64,000 nucleotides of DNA from UBA6921 sp031363085. Its GTDB lineage: Bacteria > Pseudomonadota > Gammaproteobacteria > SG8-11. Position numbers and translations under genes: made by a program. The notes under the pieces were generated by a model. That model had not been told where the DNA came from. It searched no databases and saw only the letters and a list, made by a program, of their open reading frames with translations. This document shows, piece by piece, positions 16,851-26,434 of the stretch. The first letter of the stretch is position 1. Every line of letters begins with the position of its first letter. The stretch is taken from NCBI GenBank assembly GCA_031363085.1, contig JANLTU010000203.1:1-64000 (forward strand), in the 5' to 3' direction.

Positions 16851-18539
16851 ATGCGTCGCGGGATAGCAGTGTTCGTTAGCATGGTGTCGTTGCTGTGGCA
16901 GGTTGGTGCACACGCTGCGATTGACTGGGATGCCAAGTTACGTGCGGAATTGCAGCCACAACACGCCAGTATTGCGGCCGGCATAGCGGCACTCAGCACC
17001 GAAACTACCGTGCAACCCATCCGTCATCTGTCGCCGTTGCTCGCCGCCGCACGAGTGCACTGGAGTGAGCTGAGCGAAGAGACCCGCGCGCTGGTACGTC
17101 CCTGGATGTTGCGGCCGACCAGTTCCGGTCCGTCGTACGAAAAACCCGCCTGGGTATACCCGCCCACGGCCACTGTCAGTGTGCGAGTAACTGCTCATTT
17201 CAGAATTCATTTCCTGGATAAACAGACTTACCCCAATGGAGCAAATGCCGCAACGCAACTGTTTGTGAAGTCCGTGGCGGACGTATTAGAGGAGGTATGG
17301 GCGAAGGAGAATAGCCTTGGCTATGCCGCTGTGCCGCCGGATACCGCTGCCCTGGACAATGGCGGTGGTGACGCCTATGACGTGTATCTTACGAACCTGG
17401 GTCCAGACGGCTATTACGGATATGTTCAGCCCGAAGACTATAGCAATGAACTGGGCCGTCCCCATGGCGCTTACAGCTACATGGTGTTGGATAACGACTA
17501 CACCGACCCCATATTCAATAGCGCTGCCGACCCTGTGTTGCCGATCAAAGTAACGGTGGCGCATGAATATTTTCACGCGATCCAGCTTGGTTATTCACTT
17601 GGGGAAGACGCGGCCTTTGCGGAACAAACCGCGACGTGGATGGAAGATGTCGTATATCCGGATATCCACGATAATTACCAATATCTCGGCGAGGTCTATA
17701 CCGACATCGACGGCAACGGTCGATATACGGCAGGCGAGCCCTATGCTGACCGCAATGGTAACGGCCGGCGCGATGTGGGGAGTTCCAATTACCCGGAAGC
17801 GCCGCTCGATGCGTTTGATGAGCCTAAGCGAGTGCAGTACGGTCGCTTTGTTTGGATTCACTATCTGACGCAAAACTACGGCGAGGCTGTGATCCGCAGT
17901 ATCTGGGAGCAGTTCTCGAAATCCCCTGGCGATTCCTACGCGGCAATCAATGCGGTATTGCAGGCTAAGGGGAAGACGCTCGCACGGGTATACCAGGATT
18001 ATGCGACCTGGGGTTACGACAAGAGTTTGTTCACTAATGGAAGCAACTATCCGCTGGTATTGGTTGATCGTTCTCAGAGCGGCAGTTCCGCAGCATTTTC
18101 TTCGCAGGAGTCACCGGCGCTTAAGTCACTCTCCAGCACTACACCACAGTTGCATTTGTCCACGGTGTATAGCCAGATTGTAAATCCGAGTGGCGGATAT
18201 AGCTTCAGCAGCAGTGGTGGTGGTACGGCGGAACTTACGGTGCTGGTTGACTACGGCAGCGGTTCGTTGCAGCACCAGATAGTCACGTTGAGCGGCGGCA
18301 GCGGCACGTGGGTAACGCCGTCCGGCGCGGTGAAAGCGATCCTGGTAATTTCCAACGTATCCGCTTTCAATAATGGGATGAGCTGGAATTTTTCGAGCGG
18401 CATTGCACCCGCTACGAAGAAATCAGGCAAGGGTGAAATTGATGCTTGGTTTGTGTTGCTGTTAGCAATGAGTAGTGCATTTTGTTATCGGCGCCGAATT
18501 CAGGTGCTTCAGGCGCCGAGTTCAACTCAGGCTTTGTAA
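16851..18539 (+). CDS. Secreted zinc metalloprotease with C-terminal sorting-like tail
   Basis: A protein of 562 residues. A signal peptide ends near AHA-A (residue 23). A zinc-protease HEYFH motif lies at residues 238-242, followed by an acidic helix with EQTATWMEDVV. Two calcium-binding-like loops, DIDGNGRY and DRNGNGRRD, come near residues 285-305. The general plan resembles the MXAN_6640-type putative metalloproteases. The C-terminus is tripartite: KGEIDAW, a hydrophobic stretch (FVLLLAMSSAF), then a YRRR cluster. This is the layout of CTERM sorting signals, although it does not show the classic PEP motif. An AGGAG site precedes the ATG. Its stop overlaps the end of the convergent epimerase gene by 13 bp. 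Confidence 0.7.
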   Translation: MRRGIAVFVSMVSLLWQVGAHAAIDWDAKLRAELQPQHASIAAGIAALSTETTVQPIRHLSPLLAAARVHWSELSEETRALVRPWMLRPTSSGPSYEKPAWVYPPTATVSVRVTAHFRIHFLDKQTYPNGANAATQLFVKSVADVLEEVWAKENSLGYAAVPPDTAALDNGGGDAYDVYLTNLGPDGYYGYVQPEDYSNELGRPHGAYSYMVLDNDYTDPIFNSAADPVLPIKVTVAHEYFHAIQLGYSLGEDAAFAEQTATWMEDVVYPDIHDNYQYLGEVYTDIDGNGRYTAGEPYADRNGNGRRDVGSSNYPEAPLDAFDEPKRVQYGRFVWIHYLTQNYGEAVIRSIWEQFSKSPGDSYAAINAVLQAKGKTLARVYQDYATWGYDKSLFTNGSNYPLVLVDRSQSGSSAAFSSQESPALKSLSSTTPQLHLSTVYSQIVNPSGGYSFSSSGGGTAELTVLVDYGSGSLQHQIVTLSGGSGTWVTPSGAVKAILVISNVSAFNNGMSWNFSSGIAPATKKSGKGEIDAWFVLLLAMSSAFCYRRRIQVLQAPSSTQAL

Positions 18540-19534
18540 AACCCGCGATACCAATCCACGAAGCGCTGTATTCCCGACTCAATCGTTGTTGCAGGCTTGT
18601 AGCCGACGTCTTGCTCCAGGGCTTCGATGTCGGCGTAGGTCGCCGGCACATCGCCCGGCTGCAGCGGCAGGAAGTTGTACTGCGCTTTTTTGCCTAAGCA
18701 GCTCTCCAGCGTTTCAATGTATTTCATCAATTCCACCGGTTGGTTGTTGCCGATGTTGTACAGCCTATAGGGCGCGTTGCTGGTGGCGGAATCCGGGTCG
18801 TCGCTCGACCATGCGGGATTGGGTTTGGCGACGTTATCCAAGGTGCGGATGACGCCTTCGACGATGTCGTCGATGTAGGTGAAGTCGCGTTTGTGTTTGC
18901 CGTGGTTGAACACGTCGATGGGCTTGCCGGCGAGGATGTTCTTGGTGAACATGAAAAGCGCCATGTCTGGACGACCCCAGGGGCCGTACACGGTAAAGAA
19001 GCGCAGGCCGGTGGTCGGCAGCCGGTATAAATGTGCGTAGGTGTGCGCCATCAACTCGTTGGCTTTCTTGGTCGCCGCGTACAGGCTGACCGGGTGATCG
19101 ACATTGTGATGCACCGAAAACGGCATGTGAGTGTTGGAGCCGTACACCGAACTACTCGACGCGTATACCAAGTGCTCCACGCCATTATGACGGCAGCCTT
19201 CCAGAATATTGGTGAAGCCCAGGATGTTGCTTTCGATGTAAGCATGCGGATTTTGCAGTGAATAACGCACGCCCGCTTGCGCGGCGAGATTGACCACTTT
19301 GTGCGGCTGGTACTTCTTGAAAGTTGCTGCCATCGCCGCGCGGTCTTCGATATTGATGCGCACGTCGGTGAAATTTTTGTGATCCTGCACGCGCGCCAGT
19401 CGCGCCTGTTTGAGGGTGACGTCGTAGTAGTCGTTGAGGTTGTCGATACCGATAACTTCATCGCCGCGTGCTAGCAAACGGATGGCCAGTGCATTACCAA
19501 TAAATCCGGCGGTGCCGGTGACTAGAATTTTCAT
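18527..19534 (-). CDS. UDP-glucuronate 4-epimerase-like NAD-dependent epimerase
   Basis: Extended short-chain dehydrogenase of 335 residues that should interconvert UDP-glucuronate and UDP-galacturonate (CapI/LspL-like). The NAD loop is TGTAGFIGNALAIRLL. The catalytic Tyr and Lys are in SLYAATKKANELMAH, and VYGPWGRPDMALFMFTKNI is the stretch typical of this subgroup. Three nucleotide-sugar genes follow upstream on the same strand, and the exopolysaccharide operon lies 9 kb away. The product is therefore probably a glycan precursor. A palindromic repeat (19553) separates it from the upstream gene. Confidence 0.88.
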   Translation of the reverse strand: MKILVTGTAGFIGNALAIRLLARGDEVIGIDNLNDYYDVTLKQARLARVQDHKNFTDVRINIEDRAAMAATFKKYQPHKVVNLAAQAGVRYSLQNPHAYIESNILGFTNILEGCRHNGVEHLVYASSSSVYGSNTHMPFSVHHNVDHPVSLYAATKKANELMAHTYAHLYRLPTTGLRFFTVYGPWGRPDMALFMFTKNILAGKPIDVFNHGKHKRDFTYIDDIVEGVIRTLDNVAKPNPAWSSDDPDSATSNAPYRLYNIGNNQPVELMKYIETLESCLGKKAQYNFLPLQPGDVPATYADIEALEQDVGYKPATTIESGIQRFVDWYRGFYKA

Positions 19535-19552
19535 TTAATCCTCTGGTTGAAA

Positions 19553-19630
19553 GAATGTTGAAAGTTGAATGCTTAATGGAGGTGTGCGCGCAGCGCACGC
19601 TTGAATTCAACATTCAACATGCAAAATTTT
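19553..19630. repeat. Intercistronic palindromic repeat, copy B
   Basis: The same family as 5603: GAATGTTGAAAGTTGAATGC on the left, centre GTGCGCGCAGCGCAC, and GAATTCAACATTCAACAT on the right. It lies between two leftward nucleotide-sugar genes. Confidence 0.75.
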
Positions 19631-19633
19631 CTT

Positions 19634-20911
19634 TTAAAGCCGCCCGTCCACCTTGTCCCGCGGCAACAGTGATTTCACGTCGTATAACACGCTGCCGGCT
19701 TTACCCAGCGCGCGGATTTTGTCGACGCCCATGTCTTTGAACTGCTGATGCGATACGGCCAGGATCACGGCGTCGTATTTGCCGTTTTCGAGCTTGCTGA
19801 TCGGCGTGATGCCGTATTCGTGTTGGGCTTCTGCGGCGTCGATCCACGGGTCGTACACGTCGACTTTGGCGCCGTAGTTCTGGAATTCCTTGATCATGTC
19901 GATGACGCGCGTGTTGCGCAAGTCAGGGCAGTTTTCCTTGAAGGTGAGCCCGAGCATCAGCACGTTGGAATCCGCCACATGCATGCGTTTCTTGAGCATC
20001 AGCTTGACCACCGACTCCGTGACATAGGCGCCCATGTTGTCATTAATGCGCCGGCCCGCCAGGATCACTTCCGGGTGGTAGCCGATCTCCTGTGCCTTGT
20101 GTGTTAAATAGTAGGGATCGACGCCGATGCAATGCCCGCCGACCAAGCCGGGGCGGAACGGCAGAAAATTCCATTTGGTGCCGGCGGCTTCCAGCACATC
20201 CAGCGTGTCGATGCCGAGGCGATGAAAAATCAGCGCCAGCTCGTTGATCAGCGCGATGTTGACGTCGCGCTGCGTGTTCTCGATTACTTTCGCCGCTTCG
20301 GCGACTTTGATGCTGCTGGCCTTGTGCGTGCCAGCGGTGATGATTTTGCGGTACACCTTGTCGACATAGTCGGCCGCTGCCGGCGTGGAGCCGGACGTGA
20401 CTTTTAAAATCGACGTCACGCGGTGTTCCTTGTCGCCGGGGTTGATGCGTTCGGGGCTGTAGCCGCAGAAAAAGTCGGTATTGAATTTCAGGCCGGATAA
20501 TTTCTCCATGATCGGCACGCAGATCTCTTCGGTGCAGCCGGGATACACGGTGGATTCGAACACTGCGACGTCGCCTTTCTTCAGCACTTGGCCAATCGTG
20601 CGGCTGGCGCTTTCCACCGGGCGCAGGTCCGGGCGCTTGAATTCGTCAACTGGCGTGGGCACGGTGACGATGAAAAAATTGCAGGTTTTCAGCGCTTGCA
20701 GGTCGCTGGTGTAGGTGATTTTAGTGGCTTGCTTTAGCTCCTCGGGCGACACCTCCAGCGTGTGGTCCTTGCCGGACTTCAGCTCGTCGATGCGCTTGGT
20801 GTTAATGTCAAAACCGATGGTGGCAATGCTCTTGCCGAATTCCACCGCCAGCGGCAGCCCAACATAGCCTAAGCCGATGATGCCGATACGCGTCTGGTCG
20901 AGATTGAACAT
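19634..20911 (-). CDS. tviB: UDP-N-acetylhexosamine 6-dehydrogenase, TviB/WbpA-like
   Basis: Oxidises the C6 hydroxyl of a UDP-N-acetylhexosamine to the uronic acid, using two NAD+. The 425 residues include the N-terminal Rossmann motif GIIGLGYVGLPLAVEF, the VPTPVD stretch, ESTVYPGCTEE, and the GGHCIGVDPYYL loop carrying the catalytic cysteine. Sequence style is closer to the Vi-antigen enzyme TviB than to the UDP-glucose dehydrogenase encoded next to it. The locus can therefore probably make both an N-acetylated and a plain uronic acid. The leftward operon with ugd and the epimerase suggests an acidic polysaccharide. Confidence 0.88.
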   Translation of the reverse strand: MFNLDQTRIGIIGLGYVGLPLAVEFGKSIATIGFDINTKRIDELKSGKDHTLEVSPEELKQATKITYTSDLQALKTCNFFIVTVPTPVDEFKRPDLRPVESASRTIGQVLKKGDVAVFESTVYPGCTEEICVPIMEKLSGLKFNTDFFCGYSPERINPGDKEHRVTSILKVTSGSTPAAADYVDKVYRKIITAGTHKASSIKVAEAAKVIENTQRDVNIALINELALIFHRLGIDTLDVLEAAGTKWNFLPFRPGLVGGHCIGVDPYYLTHKAQEIGYHPEVILAGRRINDNMGAYVTESVVKLMLKKRMHVADSNVLMLGLTFKENCPDLRNTRVIDMIKEFQNYGAKVDVYDPWIDAAEAQHEYGITPISKLENGKYDAVILAVSHQQFKDMGVDKIRALGKAGSVLYDVKSLLPRDKVDGRL

Positions 20912-20937
20912 GTGAGGTGCTCCGTTGCAGCCAAAAG

Positions 20938-22269
20938 TTAGAGTGCTTGCCCGCGACCGATGGCGAAATATTCCAGGCCCATTTTTTTCATCAAGTTCGG
21001 GTCGTACAAATTACGTCCGTCGAAAATCACCGGCTGTTTGAGCGTGGCCTTGATTTTGTCGAAGTCCGGACTGCGGAACACGTTCCACTCGGTGACGATG
21101 GCCAGCGCATCGGCGCCGGTGAGTGTCTCCATCGGGTTCTTGCACAGTTTCAGGTCGGCGCGCTCGCCGTAGATGCGGTGAGTTTCGTGGCTGGCTTCGG
21201 GGTCGAAGGCTTGCACCTTGGCGCCTTGTTCCCACAGCGCTTCCATCAACACGCGGCTGGGGGCTTCGCGCATGTCGTCGGTGTTGGGTTTGAAGGCCAA
21301 GCCCCACACGGCGATGGTTTTGCCTTTGAGTTGGCCGTCGAAGTATTTATTAATCTTGGCAAACAGCACGTGTTTTTGGCGCTCATTGACGGCTTCGACC
21401 GCTTGCAGCAATTGCGAGTTATAGCCGACCTTGGTGGCGGTTTTTTCCAGCGCCGAGACATCTTTGGGAAAACACGAACCGCCGTAACCGCAGCCGGGAT
21501 AAATAAAGTGGTAGCCGATGCGTGGATCGGAACCGATGCCGATGCGCACCTTCTCGATATCCGCGCCCAGTTTTTCAGCGAGGTTGGCGATTTCGTTCAT
21601 GAAGCTGATCTTGGTGGCGAGCATCGCATTGGCCGCGTATTTGGTCAGCTCGGCGGAGCGGATATCCATACTGATCAAGCGTTCGTGATTGCGCGTGAAG
21701 GGTGCGTATAACGCGCGCAGTAATTCGGTGGTGCGCGGGTTGTCGGTGCCGATCACGATGCGGTCCGGTTTCATGAAGTCGTCGATGGCGGCGCCTTCTT
21801 TCAAGAATTCTGGGTTTGAAACCACATCGAATTCAACGCTGATTTTACGCAGCGCCAGCGACTTCAGAATTTGCTCGCGCACCCTGTCGGCGGTGCCCAC
21901 CGGCACCGTCGACTTGTCGACCACCACGCGGTATTCGGTCATCAGTTCACCGATGGTTTTGGCCACGGCGGTGACGTATTGCATGTCGGCCGAGCCGTCT
22001 TCATCCGGCGGTGTGCCCACCGCGATGAATTGAAACAAGCCGTGCGCGACGCCTTCTTTGGCGTCGGTGGTGAATTTCAAGCGACCGGATTCGGTGTTCT
22101 TGTGCACCATCGCTTCCAGGCCCGGCTCGAAGATCGGCACTTCACCGCGCTTGAGCATTTCAGTTTTGCGCGGGTCGATGTCGACACACAGCACATCGTT
22201 GCCGACTTCGGCGAGGCAGGTGCCGGTGACCAGTCCAACATATCCCGAGCCGTAGATGGTGACTTTCAT
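20938..22269 (-). CDS. ugd: UDP-glucose 6-dehydrogenase
   Basis: Makes UDP-glucuronate from UDP-glucose. The 443 residues begin KVTIYGSGYVGLVTGTCLAE (NAD site) and contain STVPVGTADRV and the catalytic-cysteine loop GGSCFPKDVSALEKTA, followed by a C-terminal UDP-binding domain with GLAFKPNTDDMREAPS. The product is the substrate for the downstream UDP-glucuronate 4-epimerase. It lies 26 bp from the TviB-like gene and 95 bp from galE. Confidence 0.95.
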   Translation of the reverse strand: MKVTIYGSGYVGLVTGTCLAEVGNDVLCVDIDPRKTEMLKRGEVPIFEPGLEAMVHKNTESGRLKFTTDAKEGVAHGLFQFIAVGTPPDEDGSADMQYVTAVAKTIGELMTEYRVVVDKSTVPVGTADRVREQILKSLALRKISVEFDVVSNPEFLKEGAAIDDFMKPDRIVIGTDNPRTTELLRALYAPFTRNHERLISMDIRSAELTKYAANAMLATKISFMNEIANLAEKLGADIEKVRIGIGSDPRIGYHFIYPGCGYGGSCFPKDVSALEKTATKVGYNSQLLQAVEAVNERQKHVLFAKINKYFDGQLKGKTIAVWGLAFKPNTDDMREAPSRVLMEALWEQGAKVQAFDPEASHETHRIYGERADLKLCKNPMETLTGADALAIVTEWNVFRSPDFDKIKATLKQPVIFDGRNLYDPNLMKKMGLEYFAIGRGQAL

Positions 22270-22364
22270 TGTCGTGTTCCTTGCGTGGGGTGCGCCGTGC
22301 GCACCGGTGTTGACTTCAAACTGTTGTTTTAATACGGCGCAATGGATTTACTCATAACGGCCGA

Positions 22365-23360
22365 TCACGCGCCTGCTTTACCGGCCAGCTTTTTTTCCCA
22401 ATTCAGCGACGTGCGCACAATCGCGTCGAGGTCGTCGAAGCGCGGCGTCCAGCCCAACACCGCGCGAATGCGCGTGGTGGCGGCGATCAGCGCCGGCGGG
22501 TCGCCAGCGCGGCGTGGCTGCTCTTTAATATTAAGCTGCACACCGCTGACGCGCTGCACTGCGTCCAGTACTTGGCGCACGCTATACCCGTGGCCGTAGC
22601 CGCAGTTCAGCGTCACCGATGCGCCCTTGTCGCGCAAATAGTCGAGCGCGTGCAAATGCGCGCCGGCTAAATCTTCCACATGAATATAGTCGCGCACACC
22701 GGTGCCGTCGGGGGTTGCGTAGTCGGTGCCGAAAATGGAAACCGACGCGCGCTTGCCCACCGCGTGTTCGCAGGCCACCTTGGTCAGCAAGGTGGCATTG
22801 AGCGTGGACTGACCAATGCGGCCTTCGGGATCGGAGCCCGCCACGTTGAAATAACGCAGCGACACATGACGCAGTGTGGTGGCGGCGGCCAGATCGCGCA
22901 ACATCCACTCGGTCATTAGTTTCGACGTGCCGTAGGGGTTGATCGGCGCGAGCGGCGTGTCTTCGGAGGCGAACTCGCCTTGCGGCATGCCGTAAACCGC
23001 CGCCGTCGACGAAAAAATAACGTGCCGCACCCCGGCGCTGGCGCAGCTCTCCAGCAGGTTGCGCGAATTGCAGGTGTTGTTGCGGTAATACTTGAGCGGG
23101 TCGGAGACCGACTCCGGCACGATGGTGTGTGCGGCGAAATGCAATACCGCTTCAATGTCGTGTTCGCGCAGGATGCGGCCGACTAAATCCAGGTCGCCGG
23201 TGTCGCCGACCACCAGCGTGCCGCTGAGTATCGATTCTCTAAAGCCGGTGGACAGGTTATCGAGGATCACCACGCGTTCGCCGCGCTCACCGAGTTGGCG
23301 CACGACGTGGCTGCCAATGTAACCGGCGCCGCCGGTGACTAGAATTCCTGAATTGGACAT
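22365..23360 (-). CDS. galE: UDP-glucose 4-epimerase
   Basis: Interconverts UDP-glucose and UDP-galactose. The 331 residues show the NAD loop TGGAGYIGSHVVRQLGERG, the catalytic Tyr/Lys in NPYGTSKLMTEWML, and GTGVRDYIHVEDLAGAH, a strong GalE signature. First gene of the leftward nucleotide-sugar group. The 227-bp gap upstream is divergent to the PA2779-like gene and probably holds both promoters. Confidence 0.93.
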   Translation of the reverse strand: MSNSGILVTGGAGYIGSHVVRQLGERGERVVILDNLSTGFRESILSGTLVVGDTGDLDLVGRILREHDIEAVLHFAAHTIVPESVSDPLKYYRNNTCNSRNLLESCASAGVRHVIFSSTAAVYGMPQGEFASEDTPLAPINPYGTSKLMTEWMLRDLAAATTLRHVSLRYFNVAGSDPEGRIGQSTLNATLLTKVACEHAVGKRASVSIFGTDYATPDGTGVRDYIHVEDLAGAHLHALDYLRDKGASVTLNCGYGHGYSVRQVLDAVQRVSGVQLNIKEQPRRAGDPPALIAATTRIRAVLGWTPRFDDLDAIVRTSLNWEKKLAGKAGA

Positions 23361-23587
23361 GAGGTAGTCGCTCTTGCTGTGAGTGGGTGTGTCCGTGAGC
23401 CTACAGAAAATATCCCGTCAGACTAGTCTAGTCGGCCGTGCATAAATTGCTGGCTGGGGCGGGCGCACATTTTAGTCAATTATCGGGGTGGAGCAATAGA
23501 TGTTTGGTTGTTGATGGTTGACCGGCAATGCCGCGCGAGTGGGTTGCTATACTTGGCTCACCTCCACTCACTCATAAAGGCCCCTCC

Positions 23588-23995
23588 ATGAACATCTCAC
23601 GTCCCGCTCGTCCCGGAATCGCCGCACTGCTGTTTGCGAGCTTTCTGTTCGCCACGATCATCGCGCCTGCCGCGCAAGCGCAAATGGTCGGCACCGATGC
23701 GTTGCTGCGTGCACAGCAAATGCAACAGGAACGTGCGGCGGTGGCAACGGCGCTTGCGCGCAGCGATATCCGCGCGGCCTTGCTGAAGTACGGCGTTGAA
23801 CCGGCGCAGGTGCAGGCGCGTGTCGACAGTTTGAGCGCCGACGAAGTGCATACGCTGGCGCACGACATCGAACAACTGCCGGCCGCCGGTGACGATCCGC
23901 TGGGCATTCTGTTGTTTGTGTTTGTATTGCTGCTGATCACCGACATCCTTGGTTTGACGCACGTGTTTCCGTTCGTGAATCACAAGCATCGTTGA
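23588..23995 (+). CDS. PA2779 family small membrane protein
   Basis: A protein of 135 residues from the ATG at 23588. The N-terminal signal-like segment ends APAAQAQ. The middle is helical and charged (LLRAQQMQQERAAVATALARSDIRAALLKYG). A second hydrophobic segment near the C-terminus (LGILLFVFVLLLITDILGL) is followed by a short basic tail. It is followed 22 bp later by a PA2778-type peptidase, the usual partner. The pair is common in proteobacteria and of unknown function. Confidence 0.75.
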   Translation: MNISRPARPGIAALLFASFLFATIIAPAAQAQMVGTDALLRAQQMQQERAAVATALARSDIRAALLKYGVEPAQVQARVDSLSADEVHTLAHDIEQLPAAGDDPLGILLFVFVLLLITDILGLTHVFPFVNHKHR

Positions 23996-24017
23996 GGTTT
24001 ATGACAGAGTTATTGCA

Positions 24018-24959
24018 GTGATGAACGCCGCCGCCCGTCTTTGGCTGGGCGGCGTTTTGTTGTCCGGCATGCTGGGGTGCGCGGGCCTGCCGCTGCCGCG
24101 TATTGACGAATCGAGCCTAGCCGCGCGGGTCGAGCTCACGGCGGTGGGGTTTTTTCCGCAAGAAGATCATCAATGCGGCCCGGCAGCGCTGGCCACCGTG
24201 CTGCAGGCCGCCGGGGTCGCGGTGACGCCCGAGGAACTCGTTGCGCAGGTCTATCTGCCGGCACGTCAGGGCAGCCTGCAAGTGGAGCTGCTCGCCGCCA
24301 CCCGCCGCCACGCGCGCGTGCCTTATCTTCTGGAGCCGCAGCTTGACAGCGTGCTGCGCGAAGTCGCCGCCGGTCACCCGGTGCTGGTTTTGCAGAATCT
24401 CGGTTTGTCGTGGTTGCCGGTGTGGCACTACGCCGTGGTGGTGGGTTTCGATCTGCCGCAGCGCGAGCTGCTGCTGCGTTCCGGGCGCGAGCCACGCGCA
24501 GTGCTGAGCCTGGCCGAATTTGAACGTAGCTGGGGGCTGGCGCAGCACTGGGCGCTGTTGATCACGCCGCTTGAACAGGTGCCCGCCACGGCTGACGAGA
24601 CCCGCTATCTCAGCGCGCTGGCGCAGCTTGAGGTGCAGCAGCAGTTCGCTGTTGCTGCGCGGGGCTACGCGGCAGCGCTGGCGCGTTGGCCGGGCAGCAG
24701 CGCCGCACGCTTTGGGCTGGGCAACAGTCGTTTTGGCCTGGGTGAATTCGTGCAAGCCGAACAGGTCTTTCGCGAAGTGCTGGCGCAACAACCCACGCTC
24801 GGCGCCGCGTGGAACAATCTCGCGATGAGCTTGCTCGAACAACAGCGCTGGGACGAAGCGCACGACGCTGCGCAGCAAGCGTTCGCGTTGGGCGGGGTGG
24901 CTGCAGCGGCGGCGCGCGCCACCTTGGCGGAGGTTCGCATGCGGCGCGCGCGGCGCTAG
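24018..24959 (+). CDS. PA2778 family cysteine peptidase with TPR tail
   Basis: A protein of 313 residues. The N-terminus ends in a lipobox-like MLGCAG, suggesting membrane anchoring. A C39-like papain-fold domain follows: the nucleophile motif is DHQCGPAALATVLQAAGV near residue 50, and the histidine is in WLPVWHYAVVVGFD near residue 140. From about residue 195 there are two or three tetratricopeptide-like helices (AARFGLGNSRFGLGEFVQAEQVF; GAAWNNLAMSLLEQQRWDEA). Operon partner of the PA2779-type protein. The natural substrate is unknown. Confidence 0.8.
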   Translation: MMNAAARLWLGGVLLSGMLGCAGLPLPRIDESSLAARVELTAVGFFPQEDHQCGPAALATVLQAAGVAVTPEELVAQVYLPARQGSLQVELLAATRRHARVPYLLEPQLDSVLREVAAGHPVLVLQNLGLSWLPVWHYAVVVGFDLPQRELLLRSGREPRAVLSLAEFERSWGLAQHWALLITPLEQVPATADETRYLSALAQLEVQQQFAVAARGYAAALARWPGSSAARFGLGNSRFGLGEFVQAEQVFREVLAQQPTLGAAWNNLAMSLLEQQRWDEAHDAAQQAFALGGVAAAAARATLAEVRMRRARR

Positions 24960-25004
24960 TAGCACGACTATTCTTCGTTAACACTGAGCTGGATGCGACC
25001 CACC

Positions 25005-25955
25005 ATGGACCAACAAATTTATTCTGCACTGGAAGCTCGCCTGGGGCGGGTGTATCTGCAGCAACGCCTGGGCATCGAAACCGATAACGAGGCGCGCGTG
25101 TTCGGGCAGGGGATTAATTTTTTCCACATCGAGAATTGGTATTCGATTCACGGCGTGATTCGCGGCGTGCTGCGCTGTGTGGGTCTGCACGCGCGCGGCC
25201 AACGCAATGGCCTGCAACTACGCGTGACGCATAACGACCTGGTGCTGCGTGATTTGCCGGCGGCATTTGCAGGGTTCCGTATTTTGCACATCACTGATTT
25301 GCATCTGGACATGAACGCGCAGGTGCCGCACGCCTTGATCGAGCGCGTGCGTGATATCGATTACGACCTGTGTGTGCTGACCGGCGATTTTCGCGGCAAA
25401 ACCTACGGGCCATACGACGCCGCCGTTGCGGCCATGCAACGGGTGCGGGTGCACCTGAAGGAGCCGGTGTTTGGCATTTTAGGCAATCATGACTCGATTC
25501 GCATGGTGCCGGGCTTCGAAGCGGCCGGCGTGCGCATGTTGCTCAACGAAGCGGTGCCGATCGAACGCGCCGGGCAGGTGATTTATCTGGCGGGCGTGGA
25601 TGACGCGCACTACTACCGCGTCGCCAATATTGAACGCGCGGCACGCGATATTCCGCCTGCGGCGACGGCGATTCTGCTGTCGCACACGCCGGAAATTTTC
25701 CGGCACGCGGCGCATTCGGGCTTTGCGGCGATGTTGTCCGGCCACACGCACGGCGGGCAAATCTGCTTGCCGGGCGGTATTCCACTGATGCTGAACGCGC
25801 GTTGCCCGAAGCGTTTTTGTGCCGGCGCATGGCGCTTTCACGACATGCAAGGCTACACCTCGGTGGGCTCGGGTGTGTCGATTGTGGACGTGCGTTTTAA
25901 TTGTCCGCCCGAAGTGGTGGTGCACACGCTGCGCTGTGGTGCTCCGGCCAATTAA
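25005..25955 (+). CDS. Metallophosphoesterase, YkuE-like
   Basis: A calcineurin-like dinuclear metal phosphoesterase of about 316 residues. Metal ligands are seen in HITDLHLD, LTGDF, GNHD, LSHTPE and SGHTHGGQ, the standard order. An N-terminal extension of about 80 residues precedes the domain. Several starts are possible; the ATG at 25005 is used and 24993 is an in-frame alternative. The last four bases overlap the end of the convergent CDP-archaeol-synthase-like gene. Substrate unknown; relatives act on UDP-diacylglucosamine or other phosphodiesters. Confidence 0.82.
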   Translation: MDQQIYSALEARLGRVYLQQRLGIETDNEARVFGQGINFFHIENWYSIHGVIRGVLRCVGLHARGQRNGLQLRVTHNDLVLRDLPAAFAGFRILHITDLHLDMNAQVPHALIERVRDIDYDLCVLTGDFRGKTYGPYDAAVAAMQRVRVHLKEPVFGILGNHDSIRMVPGFEAAGVRMLLNEAVPIERAGQVIYLAGVDDAHYYRVANIERAARDIPPAATAILLSHTPEIFRHAAHSGFAAMLSGHTHGGQICLPGGIPLMLNARCPKRFCAGAWRFHDMQGYTSVGSGVSIVDVRFNCPPEVVVHTLRCGAPAN

Positions 25956-26434
25956 TACGGCCGGTCGCGCAAGTGTAATTTGAACAGCAAGCGCGACAGC
26001 AATAACTCGATGACAATAAATGACAACACCAGCGCAACGATTCGCGTCGCGCTTAAGTCTGCGTATGCTTGCACCGCTAGCAATGGCAGCAGCGACTCCG
26101 GGATTTGATCGAGCCCCAAGGTCTGGTTGCTGGGCGCGACGCGCAAACGGCGCTTGATGAAGCTGGAAACCAAATCGCCCAGCATCGCGCCCCCGGCAAT
26201 CAACACGCCGATCCGCGCCGGCAGGCCCAACACTAGCGCGCCCGGAATTGTCACCGCAAACGCGCTGAGCAGACCACGCCAAGTCTTAGCCGGGCCGAGC
26301 CAGGCTTGGCCGTCGCGCCGGCGCCGGCCGCCGTCGATGGGAAAAGTCCAGTGCCCGCGCAGCACATCGCCGATGATGATCGGCGCGCCGTTGGCGACGA
26401 TGATGAGCCCGAGTAATTTAAGTTCAATCCACAT
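25952..26434 (-). CDS. CDP-archaeol synthase-like (CarS/DUF46) membrane protein
   Basis: A membrane protein of 160 residues from the ATG at 26434. It has four or five hydrophobic segments. The conserved cytidylyltransferase-like motifs are GPAKTWRGLLSAF, MLGDLVSSFIKRRL and LDQIPESLLPLL. In archaea CarS activates unsaturated archaetidic acid with CTP. In bacteria the homologues are uncharacterised but presumably act on a lipid phosphate. A longer in-frame extension to 26614 exists but adds a non-hydrophobic, unconserved stretch and was not used. Confidence 0.75.
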   Translation of the reverse strand: MWIELKLLGLIIVANGAPIIIGDVLRGHWTFPIDGGRRRRDGQAWLGPAKTWRGLLSAFAVTIPGALVLGLPARIGVLIAGGAMLGDLVSSFIKRRLRVAPSNQTLGLDQIPESLLPLLAVQAYADLSATRIVALVLSFIVIELLLSRLLFKLHLRDRPY

